A DNA stretch of 64,000 bases from Acephala macrosclerotiorum (taxonomy: Eukaryota > Ascomycota > Leotiomycetes > Helotiales > Mollisiaceae): contig MU119205.1 in the NCBI GenBank assembly GCA_014904845.1, positions 124,001-188,000 on the forward strand, given 5' to 3'. The notes under the pieces were generated by a model. That model was not told where the DNA came from, did no database searches, and worked only from the letters and a program-made list of their open reading frames with translations. Shown in pieces: positions 1-13,053 of the stretch. Positions within the stretch are counted from its first letter, which is position 1, and each line of letters opens with the position of its first letter. Both the position numbers and the translations under genes were made by a program.

Positions 1-614
1 CCCAATTTAGAATCTCTCGAGAGTACTGTACGGAGAAGCTCCCGTACCATTCGCCTCTTGCTTGAATCCAATGGTCAACTTTCTCTCTCCAAGGCTTCAA
101 TTTATGGGAGATTTGATGAAAGTTTGGGTTGTCAAGGTAGTCGGACTTTATAAGTGCGTAAAGCTGTTCAAACTTGTCGCTCATCTCCATGGTATAGTAC
201 GTGGCGTCTTAAAGTTGTCGTTCCAGCTTACCGATCTCTCGCACTATTTTCGACAGTTCCTCGTTGCCCTTCCTATTCTTCCCCCTTCAGCATGACAAGC
301 GGTTTTGCCAACATTTGCACGATGATTTTTTGGCAGTGAAACTCCACCGCATTGCCTGAGGAGCTTTCATTTTCCTCGTTCATGATACGGACAGCTTCGA
401 TTTGTCATTGACGCTCGATGGTGTTGTCTGAAAAGAAGTACACCTTATCCAGCTTGGGTTTTAACTCGGGACTGATGAAACGGGAGTCGATCTGCTGGAA
501 AAGAGACAATGTATCGGTGAGAGTTTCATTGGGTTTGCCACCTGGCGAAGCCCAGACGCAGTCTTCGGTGTGACCACATTCATCGTAGAATGAGATTTGG
601 TGGAGGGTCGACAT
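1..614 (-). pseudogene. Degraded protein-coding gene, unrecognised, running off the left edge
   Basis: Reading leftwards from an ATG at 614, an open stretch gives a natural-looking protein beginning MSTLHQISFYDECGHTED and ending DNTIERQ at a TGA near 405. Past that stop the same frame keeps coding character (residues QIEAVRIMNEENE, then CQKIIVQMLAKP) until a TAG near 284. The frame then shifts and coding character returns (NEELSKIVREIGKLERQ), is broken by a TAA, and resumes as EMSDKFEQLYALIKSDYL to the window edge. Three in-frame stops plus a frameshift cannot be removed by ordinary small introns, so I call it a pseudogene. The family was not recognised. The stops could have come from C-to-T changes (CGA to TGA, CAG or CAA to TAG or TAA). 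Confidence 0.55.
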
Positions 615-1843
615 CTTGAAGATGACTCGAGTGGTCGTTGTGTCGATGTGACGATGGCTGAAGATATTTGATGGCTGGTAAGATCTTTGAGGATCAATTG
701 AAATTTCGTGCGGGGTTGCGTGAGATTCTGCTACCCTGTGCAGAAATAAGGACGAAATATCACTCTTACAATTATTGATCTCTGAATTTGGACTGTATTT
801 GAGTTCAGACTGATTACCCCTATTGTGGTTGGTACACTATAGTATCCTAAGCGAGCCCCAAAATCTAAGGGGCGAAGGAGGAAGGAGGTTCTTCTCCAAT
901 AGACTTTCGTCGTCCACTCATGAATGATATCTATATACTTCCGGTCAAATATATTCATGTAAGCTCATGAAGCTATCTCTCGAGGCCTTTGAGTGATAGC
1001 CAGCTTATGAGTCCGTCTATCGATACGATTCAATACTTTACTGTTTTTAATTGACTTCGTTTGCGTTGCCGCTACTTCTTCGAGTTTGTCCGTAGAGCTT
1101 ATGCTAGGACTTGCGAACATGATCTCTCGAACGCGGGCGGCTACCTCATCTGCCCCCGAGTCTATAATCTCTATCCCACTTCGCTTTTATCTTGATGTAG
1201 GTAGCCTAGTCTTCTCGTTCTCGCGAACCGATATTGGAATGTGTGTGGTTCGTGTGGCAAAAAAAAAAAAAAAAAGTATATATTTTTACAGTCGTCCCAT
1301 TGTCTTGACTTGCTACGTACTCCGTTGAATTTTCGATGCTCGTCGTTCTGTGAATAACTGGAGTATCATCACTTTTCTAATATGGTTTGATATTGCTTAA
1401 TGTGAAAGGCTTTCACACAACCACTCATCCTGCAGGTTAACCGGCTTTGGCGAGTGCAAGATCTTCAGACCTTAACTACGTGATACCAAATGCTCTCAGG
1501 TGGCAAGCACAGCAACTATCATTAAAACCCGGACTATACTCAATGTTGGTCTGCTGTACAGCAACTTTGACTACGAGATTGTTAGTACCAACTATAGCTG
1601 CCCACACCCGTATAGCTCAGATGTACGTCACAGATTTCCTTTCGGACAGGAGCAGCATCAGAGTGGCATCAAAAAGTTTCATTGAAGATGCGAAGATGAA
1701 GAATACAATAGTGCTCAGGAGCTACGGCTGAAAACCAAAACCTAGGAACCAATGGTCTTGCAAATGCCTTCAAAGCTCAGACAAACAAAAACAAAAACAC
1801 AACCGAAAAATCTTTCCTCAAGATGTGACAGTAGCCAAAACAC
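615..1843. other. Intergenic, no gene seen
   Basis: No open frame here looks like protein. Short frames on both strands have random composition. The only notable element is a 17-base A run at 1259-1275. Confidence 0.6.
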
Positions 1844-2474
1844 CTACCAACCACCCTGTCTATCGTCACTAGGGCGTGAGAGAAATCCACGTCCACGTTC
1901 ACGCCCATTTCCTCGCCCATTTCCCCACCCAGAACCACCAAAAAGTTCCTGACTAGAAAGCTGTTCCGAAAGCTCAGCAAATCTAGACGCGCTATAGGCA
2001 ATAGAACCATCGGGACAACGTCTCAAAAAGCGACAACCAGAACTAGAATCAGAAGGTCGATCAGAACTAGGTCCATTAGGATAGCGTTGGATGAACCCAC
2101 TCTTTCTCCTAGTGGAGGTGGTCGTGAGTCAAGGCGATCAAAATTTGTAGGACGTCCGAAATGGCGCCAATCATCAAGACCCACCATAGGATCTCGACCT
2201 CCACCTCCCCAGAGATCTCCTTCATCGAAAGGGTGTCTTCTTCTCTCACTTCCTCCAGCAGGATCGCGATCTACTCTGCCTGCATCGCGTCCAGCACCGG
2301 CCAGCCCGGCACTTCACCCGGTCTGTTCGGTCGTCTATCTAAGATGAACCTAGCACCCTCCTCGGCTTCGCGTCTGGTGATTTGGACTTTGTCGTGTTTC
2401 TCGGCTTGGTCTACGTTTACACTGTCTAGTATCTCTCATACAGAGTTGAGCGATTGAGCGAGTCGATCATCCAT
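1844..2474 (-). pseudogene. Degraded protein-coding gene, Gly/Arg-rich C-terminus, unrecognised
   Basis: From an ATG at 2474 the frame reads MDDRLAQSLNSV, a TGA, then EILDSVNVDQAEKHDK and RREAEEGARFILDRRPNRPG, a TAG, and IAILLEEVREEDTL. Near 2240 coding sense moves to another frame (WGGGGRDPMVGLDDWRHFG, then DRLDSRPPPLGERVG). It shifts again near 2080 to a segment ending at 1844 (RRCPDGSIAYSASRFAELSE, then GNGRGNGRERGRG). The acidic/basic helical first half and the Gly/Arg-rich tail suggest a single former protein of about 200 residues. Two in-frame stops and two frame changes argue for decay rather than introns. No family recognised. Confidence 0.5.
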
Positions 2475-3059
2475 GGTTGCTGTCTTGAAGTTTGGTTGTT
2501 TTGTGTTGTGTATGTCCTGATCGTGATGTAATCTTGACTTGAAGTAAAGGATAAATGAAGGAAGGATGAGGGAGGTGCTTGACTGGGGAGAAAGGGATTT
2601 GCTTATATAGAGCTTGGAACAGAACCGGACATTCACAGCAGGATGGAAAGAGTAAACATGACGCGCAGACTTTGCAACTGAATGGCTAAAGCAGAAGAAC
2701 AATAACACGAAACGACACTTGTTTCCGACTCGAATGGGAGAGGCCTGAAACCAACGCCATCAGATTCATCGTAATAACATCTAGGTATACAATGCACACA
2801 CCCAAGACACGATCCTTGAATCCAATCCAATTCCATCTTTCCCCAATGTCATGCCAAAAGCAAGGCCGTCAAGAAAAAAGACCGCAAACGCACCCACGCC
2901 AGCGCTATTTTGCAGGTAGAATGATCCCGCTTGAGGAATAGAGTAAGCGAAAATATAATATACAATATGCCAGCCATATTCGTTAGTCATCAAAGCTGTC
3001 CAGCACCATAGCTAAGGATTTTGCCCATGCTCCTGTAAAGTTGAAGTAGAAGGAAACGT
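2475..3059. other. Intergenic, Bck1 3' side
   Basis: No supported gene. The part next to 3060 should carry the 3' UTR and polyadenylation region of the MAPKKK gene on the minus strand. Confidence 0.5.
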
Positions 3060-6000
3060 TTAGTATGCACCGCGAATCTTTGCATACAGGTTCGTGTCGA
3101 GGAAATTATAGTTAGGGTCCAATTCGCAGAATGGATGTCGAGATAGAAGGGTATCCGCTGTGGGACGTTCAGAAGGATCACTGTGTCTCGAGTCAGTAAG
3201 ATTTCAGTGTCAAGTTTGTTGGGGTTTCTCACATCGTGAAGCAGTCCGCCATGAAGGCCACAGCAACTGGACTGATGGTCTGGGAGACATCGTCTGGAAT
3301 GGGAGGTGCTTCGTTGAGACTTCCAAGCTTGTAGATCGCACCAATAGTCTCTTCCTTACTCCAAGGCCTTCTGCCTGCAAACATTTCGAGCACAACGCAG
3401 CCGAGAGACCAAATATCGACCTTGGCTGAGTAGCCTTGGCCTTGAGAGCGCACAACCTCCGGCGCCATCCAGAAGACCGAACCTTGCATCGAGTTCGATG
3501 CATCGTTCCCGTAGATGTTGTCCGTCTTCTTTGAGATACCGAAATCGGAAATCTTGCAAGTACCGTCAAGATCCAGCAGAATATTGTCAGCCTTCAGATC
3601 TCGATGGAGGATACCCTCACGATGCAGATATGCCAGTCCTGACAAGGTCTGCCTCGTGAGCGAGCTCACTACCGTCTCCTCGAATTTGCCGTGTTTGCGA
3701 AGACAACTTCCTACACTACCACCAGAAATATACTCGAGGAAGATACTAATTGACATTTCTTTCCTCTCACAACCAAGGTACTGGACGATGTTGACGTGAT
3801 CCAGATGCTGCATAGTGTCGATTTCTTGGTCAAGAGCTGCTACCATCTCCCGCATCTTGTCCTTGTCGTTCCCAGCGGCTTTGGCGCTGACTTCAACCTG
3901 CTTGACAGCCAAGAATTCTCCAGTCGTGGCATTCATTCCCAAGTACACTCGGCCGTATGTACCTTTCCCGATCAATTGACCCTTGAACCAACGGAACGTA
4001 GCTTGACGTTTGGGAATTGTATCCTGCGGAATCTGGGGTAGAATCGTGCTGCCACGATGAGGCTTTATTTGGACAATGTTGGCACCGAACATCTTGGTGC
4101 TCTTACGTCGAAGAAGAGTGCTGGATGCTGCACCTTGATGAATGGAGGGAGCGGTCGCTGCTGTGTATCGCTTGTTTGCTTCGTGGGCTCCTCTTGCAAC
4201 CTCACGGATAGACTTCATCCTACCCAAGCCACCAGAACGACGGACATTTCTCTGAGCGACACTTTGAATAGAGCTAGGCCTTTCCAATGCCTTCAGAGTT
4301 GATTCGTCAGATCCCAAGGTATCACCGTCATTATACGATAAGCTTGATCTGATCGTGTTTGCTGTTCCATTTTCAACCATGGACATTCCCGCCTGTCCAG
4401 CTGCCAATTTCTCTGGTTGTTGTTCAGCTATGGGCGATACAGGTGGCGAAATGCCGGAACTTTCCTCCAACACAGGCTGATCAAGGTCCAAATTGGGGAA
4501 GAAGTCGTCGAGGTGATTGATAAGCGCTTCTGCTGGAGGTCTGCTTGCCCAAACATCTTCTCTGGCAAATGATTCACGACGAAGTAATTTGGCACTCATA
4601 TCCTCCGAGGACTCTGCAGACCATCCTCCGGCGGAATTGGAGGCTTCAGAACTAGGGTTGCGGCGTTGTGGTCTCTTGCTGGAACTTCGAGAACTGTCCT
4701 CATCAAACTCGGGCGTTCTCGAGGTATTGGCAGTATTCGCACTACTACCATTCTGTGGAGAGGAGAATGAAACAGATAAGCCTTTCTTCGAACGTGAGGT
4801 TCTGATGGTCAGGCTTGGTCGTTTGCCAATGCCGTCTGCATCGCCAGAGTTGTCTTCTCCAGCAGTGAACCTCCTGAGACTGGATTTCTTCGCAGGCGTG
4901 CGAGATGCTATAGGCACAGCAAAAAGACCATCATCAGAATCATCATCAGAGTCAGATTGTGGCGTCTGTTGTGGCGAGCCTTTGAAGTCGATGTTAGATT
5001 CTTGGAAGTCCAAATTGGGACCATAGGATTTTCGATTTCCAGGAATGTTCATGCCAGAGGGTGTATGTGCACTACTTGGACTCAATTCGCCAGGGGAGGC
5101 TGCTCTTCTCATGTCCTCGTCTCGGAGTTTGGCAAGAGCTGAATTTTCAGGCATCTTACCATTAGACAATATGTCACGGGCCACAATGTCGTTGCCCTCC
5201 TTTTCGTAGTCCGGTACGGTGAAAGCGGTATCTCCTTTGCTCCAGGTTGTGCTTCCAGGAGTGCCGCTCGCAGATCTGGGACTACTCCGCCCAGATGCAG
5301 ATTGCCCGAAATCGACAGTAGACATCGCACTTCTACCTCGCTCATTCTGTGGACTATCACCAGGCGGTGATCTCTTGTTTGGCGAAAATGTAGCAGTATT
5401 TGGGCTCGGATGACCGACACCACCCAACCGGCTTCCCATTCCGATAAGAGCTGCTGCTATACCGCCAGAAGCTTGAGGTGAGGCAGGAACAGGCTTGCGT
5501 TTAGCATACTCAGACATTTCTTGAACGGTGGAAGAAAATTGGTCTCCACCTGACATACGTTTCTCGTCGCTGTCAACGCTCGTCAATGACAGGCGCGCTT
5601 GCTGTCCGCTTCTCTTACTCAAAGAATTGGCTTTGATCAATGTTGCTGACTCCGCAGGTGGTCGAGGCGGTTTTCTTTGAGGGAAGAGACTGTCGGGTTT
5701 CTTGTCTTCGAATGGAGAGTTTCGAGGCTGATCAAAATCAACATTGCGACCAACAATGCCAAAAGCGCCGTCTGCCGAGGAAGGTGTCTCCTTGCTTGCC
5801 TTCTTTTTAGCTAAGTATTCCTTCTGTCTCCGCTCCATCTCAGCTTTATGCTCAGCTGCAGCCAACTCCATAAATGCCTGTCTCTCTGACTCAGGAAGTT
5901 GGCTCTCGCCTGTGGCTTGGGAGGATCTGAACTGCATAAGACGGTCTCGGAGAGCCTGGCTTTCTGCTTGGTTGTCCGCAAAAGGCATTTCGGGGCTCTC

Positions 6001-8802
6001 ATGACTTGTTGGTAGTACATTGGCTTTGACTGTGTTTTGACGAGAAGTAGGCGGAGATGAGCTGGATCGCCTCCTAGTGCCATTGAGGGCTGCATAAGCT
6101 TCCTCATCTAATTTTGCAGTTGGTGGTAAACCAGGTGACAGGCCAAGTCTGTTACCAAAGTCCATGCCATATCCATTCGATTGCGACGCAGATATGAATG
6201 AGTTAGCAGGAGCTCTGATATATACTTTCAGACTTCCAGACTGGTCTGCCTTAGTTCGTCTCTGCAGGAGCAATTTTTGGTCATCTAATGGCTCGTCATG
6301 ATCACTTCTGCCTAGATCAGTAAGGAAAATTTGAACAAATTCGGTGTCATGTATGCCGAGGCTGGAACAGAGTGTGCTGCGAATTTCACTGGCAGAATCA
6401 ACGTCAGTGACCTCGCACATGCGATAATTCCATCCATCCAAAGTCGCGAGTATGAAATTTCTTCCTGGGACATTGTGTCTGCCACGATAGCCGGTGGTAT
6501 GAGCAAATCGATCGTATTCAGAGGCGGAAAATGTCGAAGAAGGATGATCTAGAGACGTCTCGCTCGAGTTGCTGATTTTGCCTAAGAAGGGAGCTGATTT
6601 GAAGTTTGAAGATGGACTTGTGGGAGACTCCAGATTCGGCTCTTCTGGAGAAGGTCCAGCACCGTCTTCTTTCTTCTTCTTCCGGAAGTGCTTCAAGAAT
6701 CCCTTGGGCTCCTTTGCAGAGCTTGGCGTTTCTAGACTAGCGGATCGCTCTCCAGAGTCCAATGGTGAAGGCCGTGCACCATCAACGCCATGGCGACGGG
6801 TGTCCTGATTTCGAACAAGATTCAGCTCGCCTACTGCTCCTCCCATCCCACCACGTAAGATATTGCTCGCACCCGGTGGGACTCCAGAGCCATATATGGC
6901 TGTGCTGGACGATATGGAGTCCGTACTGTTACTCGCGCGGTGCCCAAATCTTGCACTATGGGGGGAAGCGGACAAATTCCCAGGGTTCGATGGAGTCAAA
7001 GTCGCAAATGTACCACCCGGACTATCTGGCTTCGGACTGCCGTCAACGCGAATTCCTGGTCCTCGGAATGGGCCTTCCGTGTCGCTGCTTGCACTGGGAC
7101 TTTGTCGACCTCCATCAAGATTACGCAAAGCATTTCGGTGGCCATTCCTGCTCAAAGAGTCCGTTTCGCCCAAACCGGCACTGCTACTGCTCAAAATAGG
7201 CATTGTCGTGCTTCGTCCGGAAAACCTTCTGCTTGAAAATCCAGGCCCTGGTCCCTTGAACATGGTTTTGCCTGGACTGTCATCCCCTTCATTAGCCGTG
7301 CTTGGAGTTGAGGCTTGTGCCTCTCTGCCAAGATTCGGTGAGCCTTCGAGAGTCCCATCGGTGCCTGCACTAGGGATATTGGCTGTTGAAGATTCACGAC
7401 GAACATGAGACTGTTTGGTAATGTCCGGTGCTCTGCCGGTGACAATACCTCTGATCAAACGTCTCATTCGCTTGCCTTCTTCTCGCTCCCTTGCTTGGTC
7501 CCAGCCTGTGCCACTGTTGGAGCACTCTTTTGCCAGACGAGGATAGACTTGTTGATGCATCATGCCAAAATTTCCTCTGCCACCGTGACCGCTACCCAAT
7601 TCAAGAAAGACTGAACCACAAATATTAAGATACTTAAAAGTTGCTTGCCAGTCCTTTGAAAACTGGTTATTCGAAAGCCACGAAAGAACACGGTCCATAT
7701 TCCATTCCGCGCCAGCATCATTAGGAGATATTGGTGTGTTCGAATTGCTACCTTGATTCAAACCCCTGCTGGATGGTTGAGGATTAAGAATAGTTGCAGT
7801 AGGAGGGCCGGAAGAATTGTAATCTGGCAGGTGGATTTCGTTGAATCGGCTTATGGGGGTTTGCGTTTGGTATAGCCTGTCTCGGTTTTGATAATAGCTG
7901 CCTCCATCATCCAATGGTGTTGACATCCCCGTCTCTGTATTTCGAGAAGTTGACCTTGAGCTATTATCTGATACGGCTGAGAACTCCGCACTATCGCCCC
8001 GTGTGAAGCTCGGCTCTTGTCTTCCAAACCCCGGTATGCCCACTCCTGGCCCAAATGAATCTCCATGTGGTATATAGGTTGCAGACATTTGATGCTCGCT
8101 AGCGGGTGGAGGAGGTATCGATAGAGGTGGAGGTTGGTGGTTAACATAAGTTTGACTAGGGTTATATGCTTGGTGTTGGTTATTCGTTGGAGGATTAGGT
8201 GGTGGTAATGGAAAGCCTCTGGCATCATATGAGCGACCCCAACTGCCTTGCCAATTCGATGCGGGAGGGGGCCCTGGTGGTGGAGGAAGTATAACGCCCG
8301 GGTGCTGAAGCGATGGAGGTGCAACATTTCGAGGTGGTGGTGGGGGTAAAATATTCATCATGTGCTGCTGTGCTGGAGGAGACATCGGAGGAGGTGGTGG
8401 AACGACATATTGTCTTGAGGCATCCTGCCTTTGCCCTGGTTGATACATGGGGATGCTGGGCCCAGAGCGTGTGGGCGGTCGATAAGAATTATTTGGTGTG
8501 TTCAGAGAAGAGAGCAATGGATCTGCAGCCGCAGATCTAGCTCTTGGCCGTGACGAGCTCGAAGCTGCAAGTGAGGGATACGGTGAGTTGCCGTTGCCGT
8601 ATATGGGTATCAGCAAGCCCGAAGAGCTGCTCAGATTGTACTGCGGTACGTCGTTCAGGATGAGATCCTCTGGGACTTGAAGCTCAGAGTGAGAACTGAT
8701 CCTTGGGGAGACGGGGAGTCGATTTGCCTCTGAGTTATTCGATCGAGCTGAAGAGGATCGAGGGCGCGAACTGGTCATCGTAATCCGCGCATCTTCGTAC
8801 AT
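3060..8802 (-). CDS. bck1: MAP kinase kinase kinase of the cell wall integrity pathway (Bck1 type)
   Basis: Exons 3233-8802 and 3060-3180 with a 52-bp intron; 1,896 residues. The second exon finishes the kinase domain (IDPSERPTADTLLSQHPF) and ends KIRGAY. The kinase domain spans about residues 1603-1890: glycine loop IGKGTYGRV (about 1611), ATP lysine in AVKQVEV (about 1634), catalytic loop HRDLKADN (Asp about 1735), DFG (about 1753). The N-terminus is low-complexity and proline-rich (runs of P at 135-180), with a SAM-like helical segment at about 367-435 and an RA/ubiquitin-like segment at about 780-863, the known layout of fungal Bck1. In the family, Bck1 acts below Pkc1 and phosphorylates Mkk1/2, which activate Slt2/Mpk1. 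The ATG at 8802 is the first in frame; an alternative at 8778 would drop eight residues. Confidence 0.93.
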
Positions 8803-10525
8803 GCAATCAGACGTGTCGAGGTCTGTGGTATCTATCTATCGGTCCCTTGCGTTAAGCTTCTTGAAAGGCCGGCACGATGTCTCGTCGTCGCCGAGCGTCG
8901 CCAGTGAAGACTCGATTGAGAGATCAAACAGCGCAACACCGTTGGTTATTCTATCGCGACGGCGATGGGAGGGAAGGTTGAAAGATAACCGCTGCGTGCA
9001 TTCAATGTTGTTGGAAGTCAAAATCGCGCGACATTCTATTCGTTCACTTGCAGGGTCTGGGCAGGGCTGCTGGTGAGCTCGTATGAAGCCAAGCCAAGGG
9101 CCGCCAACACCACACTTCACCAGCCACCAGCCACCAGCCACACCCTCGGGTCCATCTTTGAGTCCATCCGTTTCAAACGGGAGCCTTGCCGACATTTACT
9201 TGGGTGTGGACACCGCTACGTGACTGCCTTCTTCTTTCTATGCTTCGTGATCTGTCTGGCTGGGGATGAGAGAAGACACTTGAGAAATTTTCACTTGGAA
9301 GCTCTTCAGCTAACAGATAACGTCGAAGAGATAGGAAAGCACGACGTCGACCTGGACATTTAGGGTGAGTTATACGAGCCCACACCGGCTGAACCACATG
9401 TTGTTTGATTATCCGCCTCTCGTAGCCCGGATTTCGCCCAAAGGCAGTTCTTCGGGCGTGAGACTGTTTTCTCCATCGTGAGGTTTCGGTCTCAGCCGTC
9501 CAATTTGTGGCGTGAAGACAACGGCTGCGCCGACCCGTAATAAATCCTCACTCACCGCAGTTGCAAGTCAAGAGTGAGACTTCAGATAGGAGAAATTGCG
9601 GCCCCTCTTATAATTCTTGCATAACATCATGCAACACTTGTTGCGGCTCCTGAGCGGCTCCTCATCTTCCTGGATTCGGTTTTCGGTTCCACAGTGAAAT
9701 GGGGGTTGATGCCGAGCCTGACGCCATTTTGGAGCCTCATACTGCCCTTCTTTGATGCGATGATCCGCTTAATCCTTGAGCTCTGATCGTTGTGCCGAAG
9801 GATGCAACCTTTATTGATTAATAACAACTGTATTATGATGATGATGCAGATTTGTCTTTCCCGTATGCATATCGCTGACAATGGAAAATTCGTAGCACTG
9901 GTCAAAGAACACGAGACATCAAAGCACCACGAAGCCAGGTACATTGATACTAAGAACATGACAAGTTAGCAGCATTATCGGTGGTATATTCTCTCGAGGT
10001 ACTCTTTGGAGCTCGAATTCAACTCCAGCAGCTGCCTTTCTAAAGTCCAAGAAAGTGGAGGACATTGAAGGCTCTGGTGTGGATGTAGCACTTAGCCACC
10101 GCCTCCAGCCACAGAGCTTCAGCCACCACTAACCGGCACCTATCATGACTCAAATTTCACGATCTCCAATTTATTTTCTTTTCAATGATTCCATGATCAC
10201 ATCAGTTCGGCACTCGACAGCCTTCTCGAACATACAATCGGACCGTTGCATTGAAAATAGCATTGGGAACGCGTGAGTCGAGAGATGGATTTCGATGGAC
10301 TCGCTGCTTGTCTCCATCAAAAGTGGCGTGTTTTTCTTTGCAGCAAGGCTGCTGCACTAGGTTGGGTGAGGTCCACGGCTCTCGGGCATTGATTCTAGCA
10401 AGTATTTGAACTCTGGCAAGGCCAGCAGTCTTGTTTTTTTTTTTACTTAACACAGCATTTCGCTTGCAATCAAATTATTCATATCTCTCTCTCATTAACC
10501 AATTGAGACTTCACTTTCAAACAAC
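8803..10525. other. Divergent intergenic region between Bck1 and PDC
   Basis: The 1.7 kb separating the two divergent starts holds no convincing gene and must contain both promoters. A pyrimidine-rich stretch (T run at 10432-10444, then CTCTCTCTC near 10483) leads into the PDC start, a common feature of strongly expressed fungal genes. Short CCACCAGC-type repeats occur near 9121. Confidence 0.6.
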
Positions 10526-12465
<1,940 letters not shown>

Positions 12466-13053
12466 ATGCTTGATGGTGCTTTTTGAATGGTGGCAAACTT
12501 GAACTTGCATTTGGCGAATGGATAGAATGGGATTCATGACCGTCATAAACATAGACAATTTCAACTCTCGATGATTTTTCGAATATTGCTTCTTTTCGAT
12601 TTGGTGTGACAACGTGACTATGCGACTTGAAATAGCCTTAGGGTATGTAGAAGACTTTGACAGGCCTTTTGGTTTCTTATCCCATCTCACATATGACCCA
12701 ATGTACGAAACCAAGCCGACGTCTATCACCACGAGAATGTCCCACTCTGCTTCGAAGATTGATTTGACTACAATGCCATTTTCATTCTTTAAAACGATGC
12801 CTATTTAACTTCAGTCTACCTTTAGAAACATTGTATAACTCGAACTCAAAATTCGCCCTCACGATTAAATCCTCTTTTCTCTCAAAATTACAAAGCTTCA
12901 GCCTTGCCCAGCCTCGCACCAGGACCCGCACCATTGGGCAAATAAAAGCGGGTCCTTCTTAACCCTCTCTTTCCGGTTCGTGCAAAACCTCCTTCCCTGT
13001 TCCTACACCAGCAAAATACAACGGATTCGCAAATAGCGTCGCTATCAAGCATC
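12466..13053. other. Intergenic between PDC and TAN1
   Basis: About 590 bp with no supported gene; it should hold the PDC 3' UTR and the TAN1 promoter. Confidence 0.5.
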
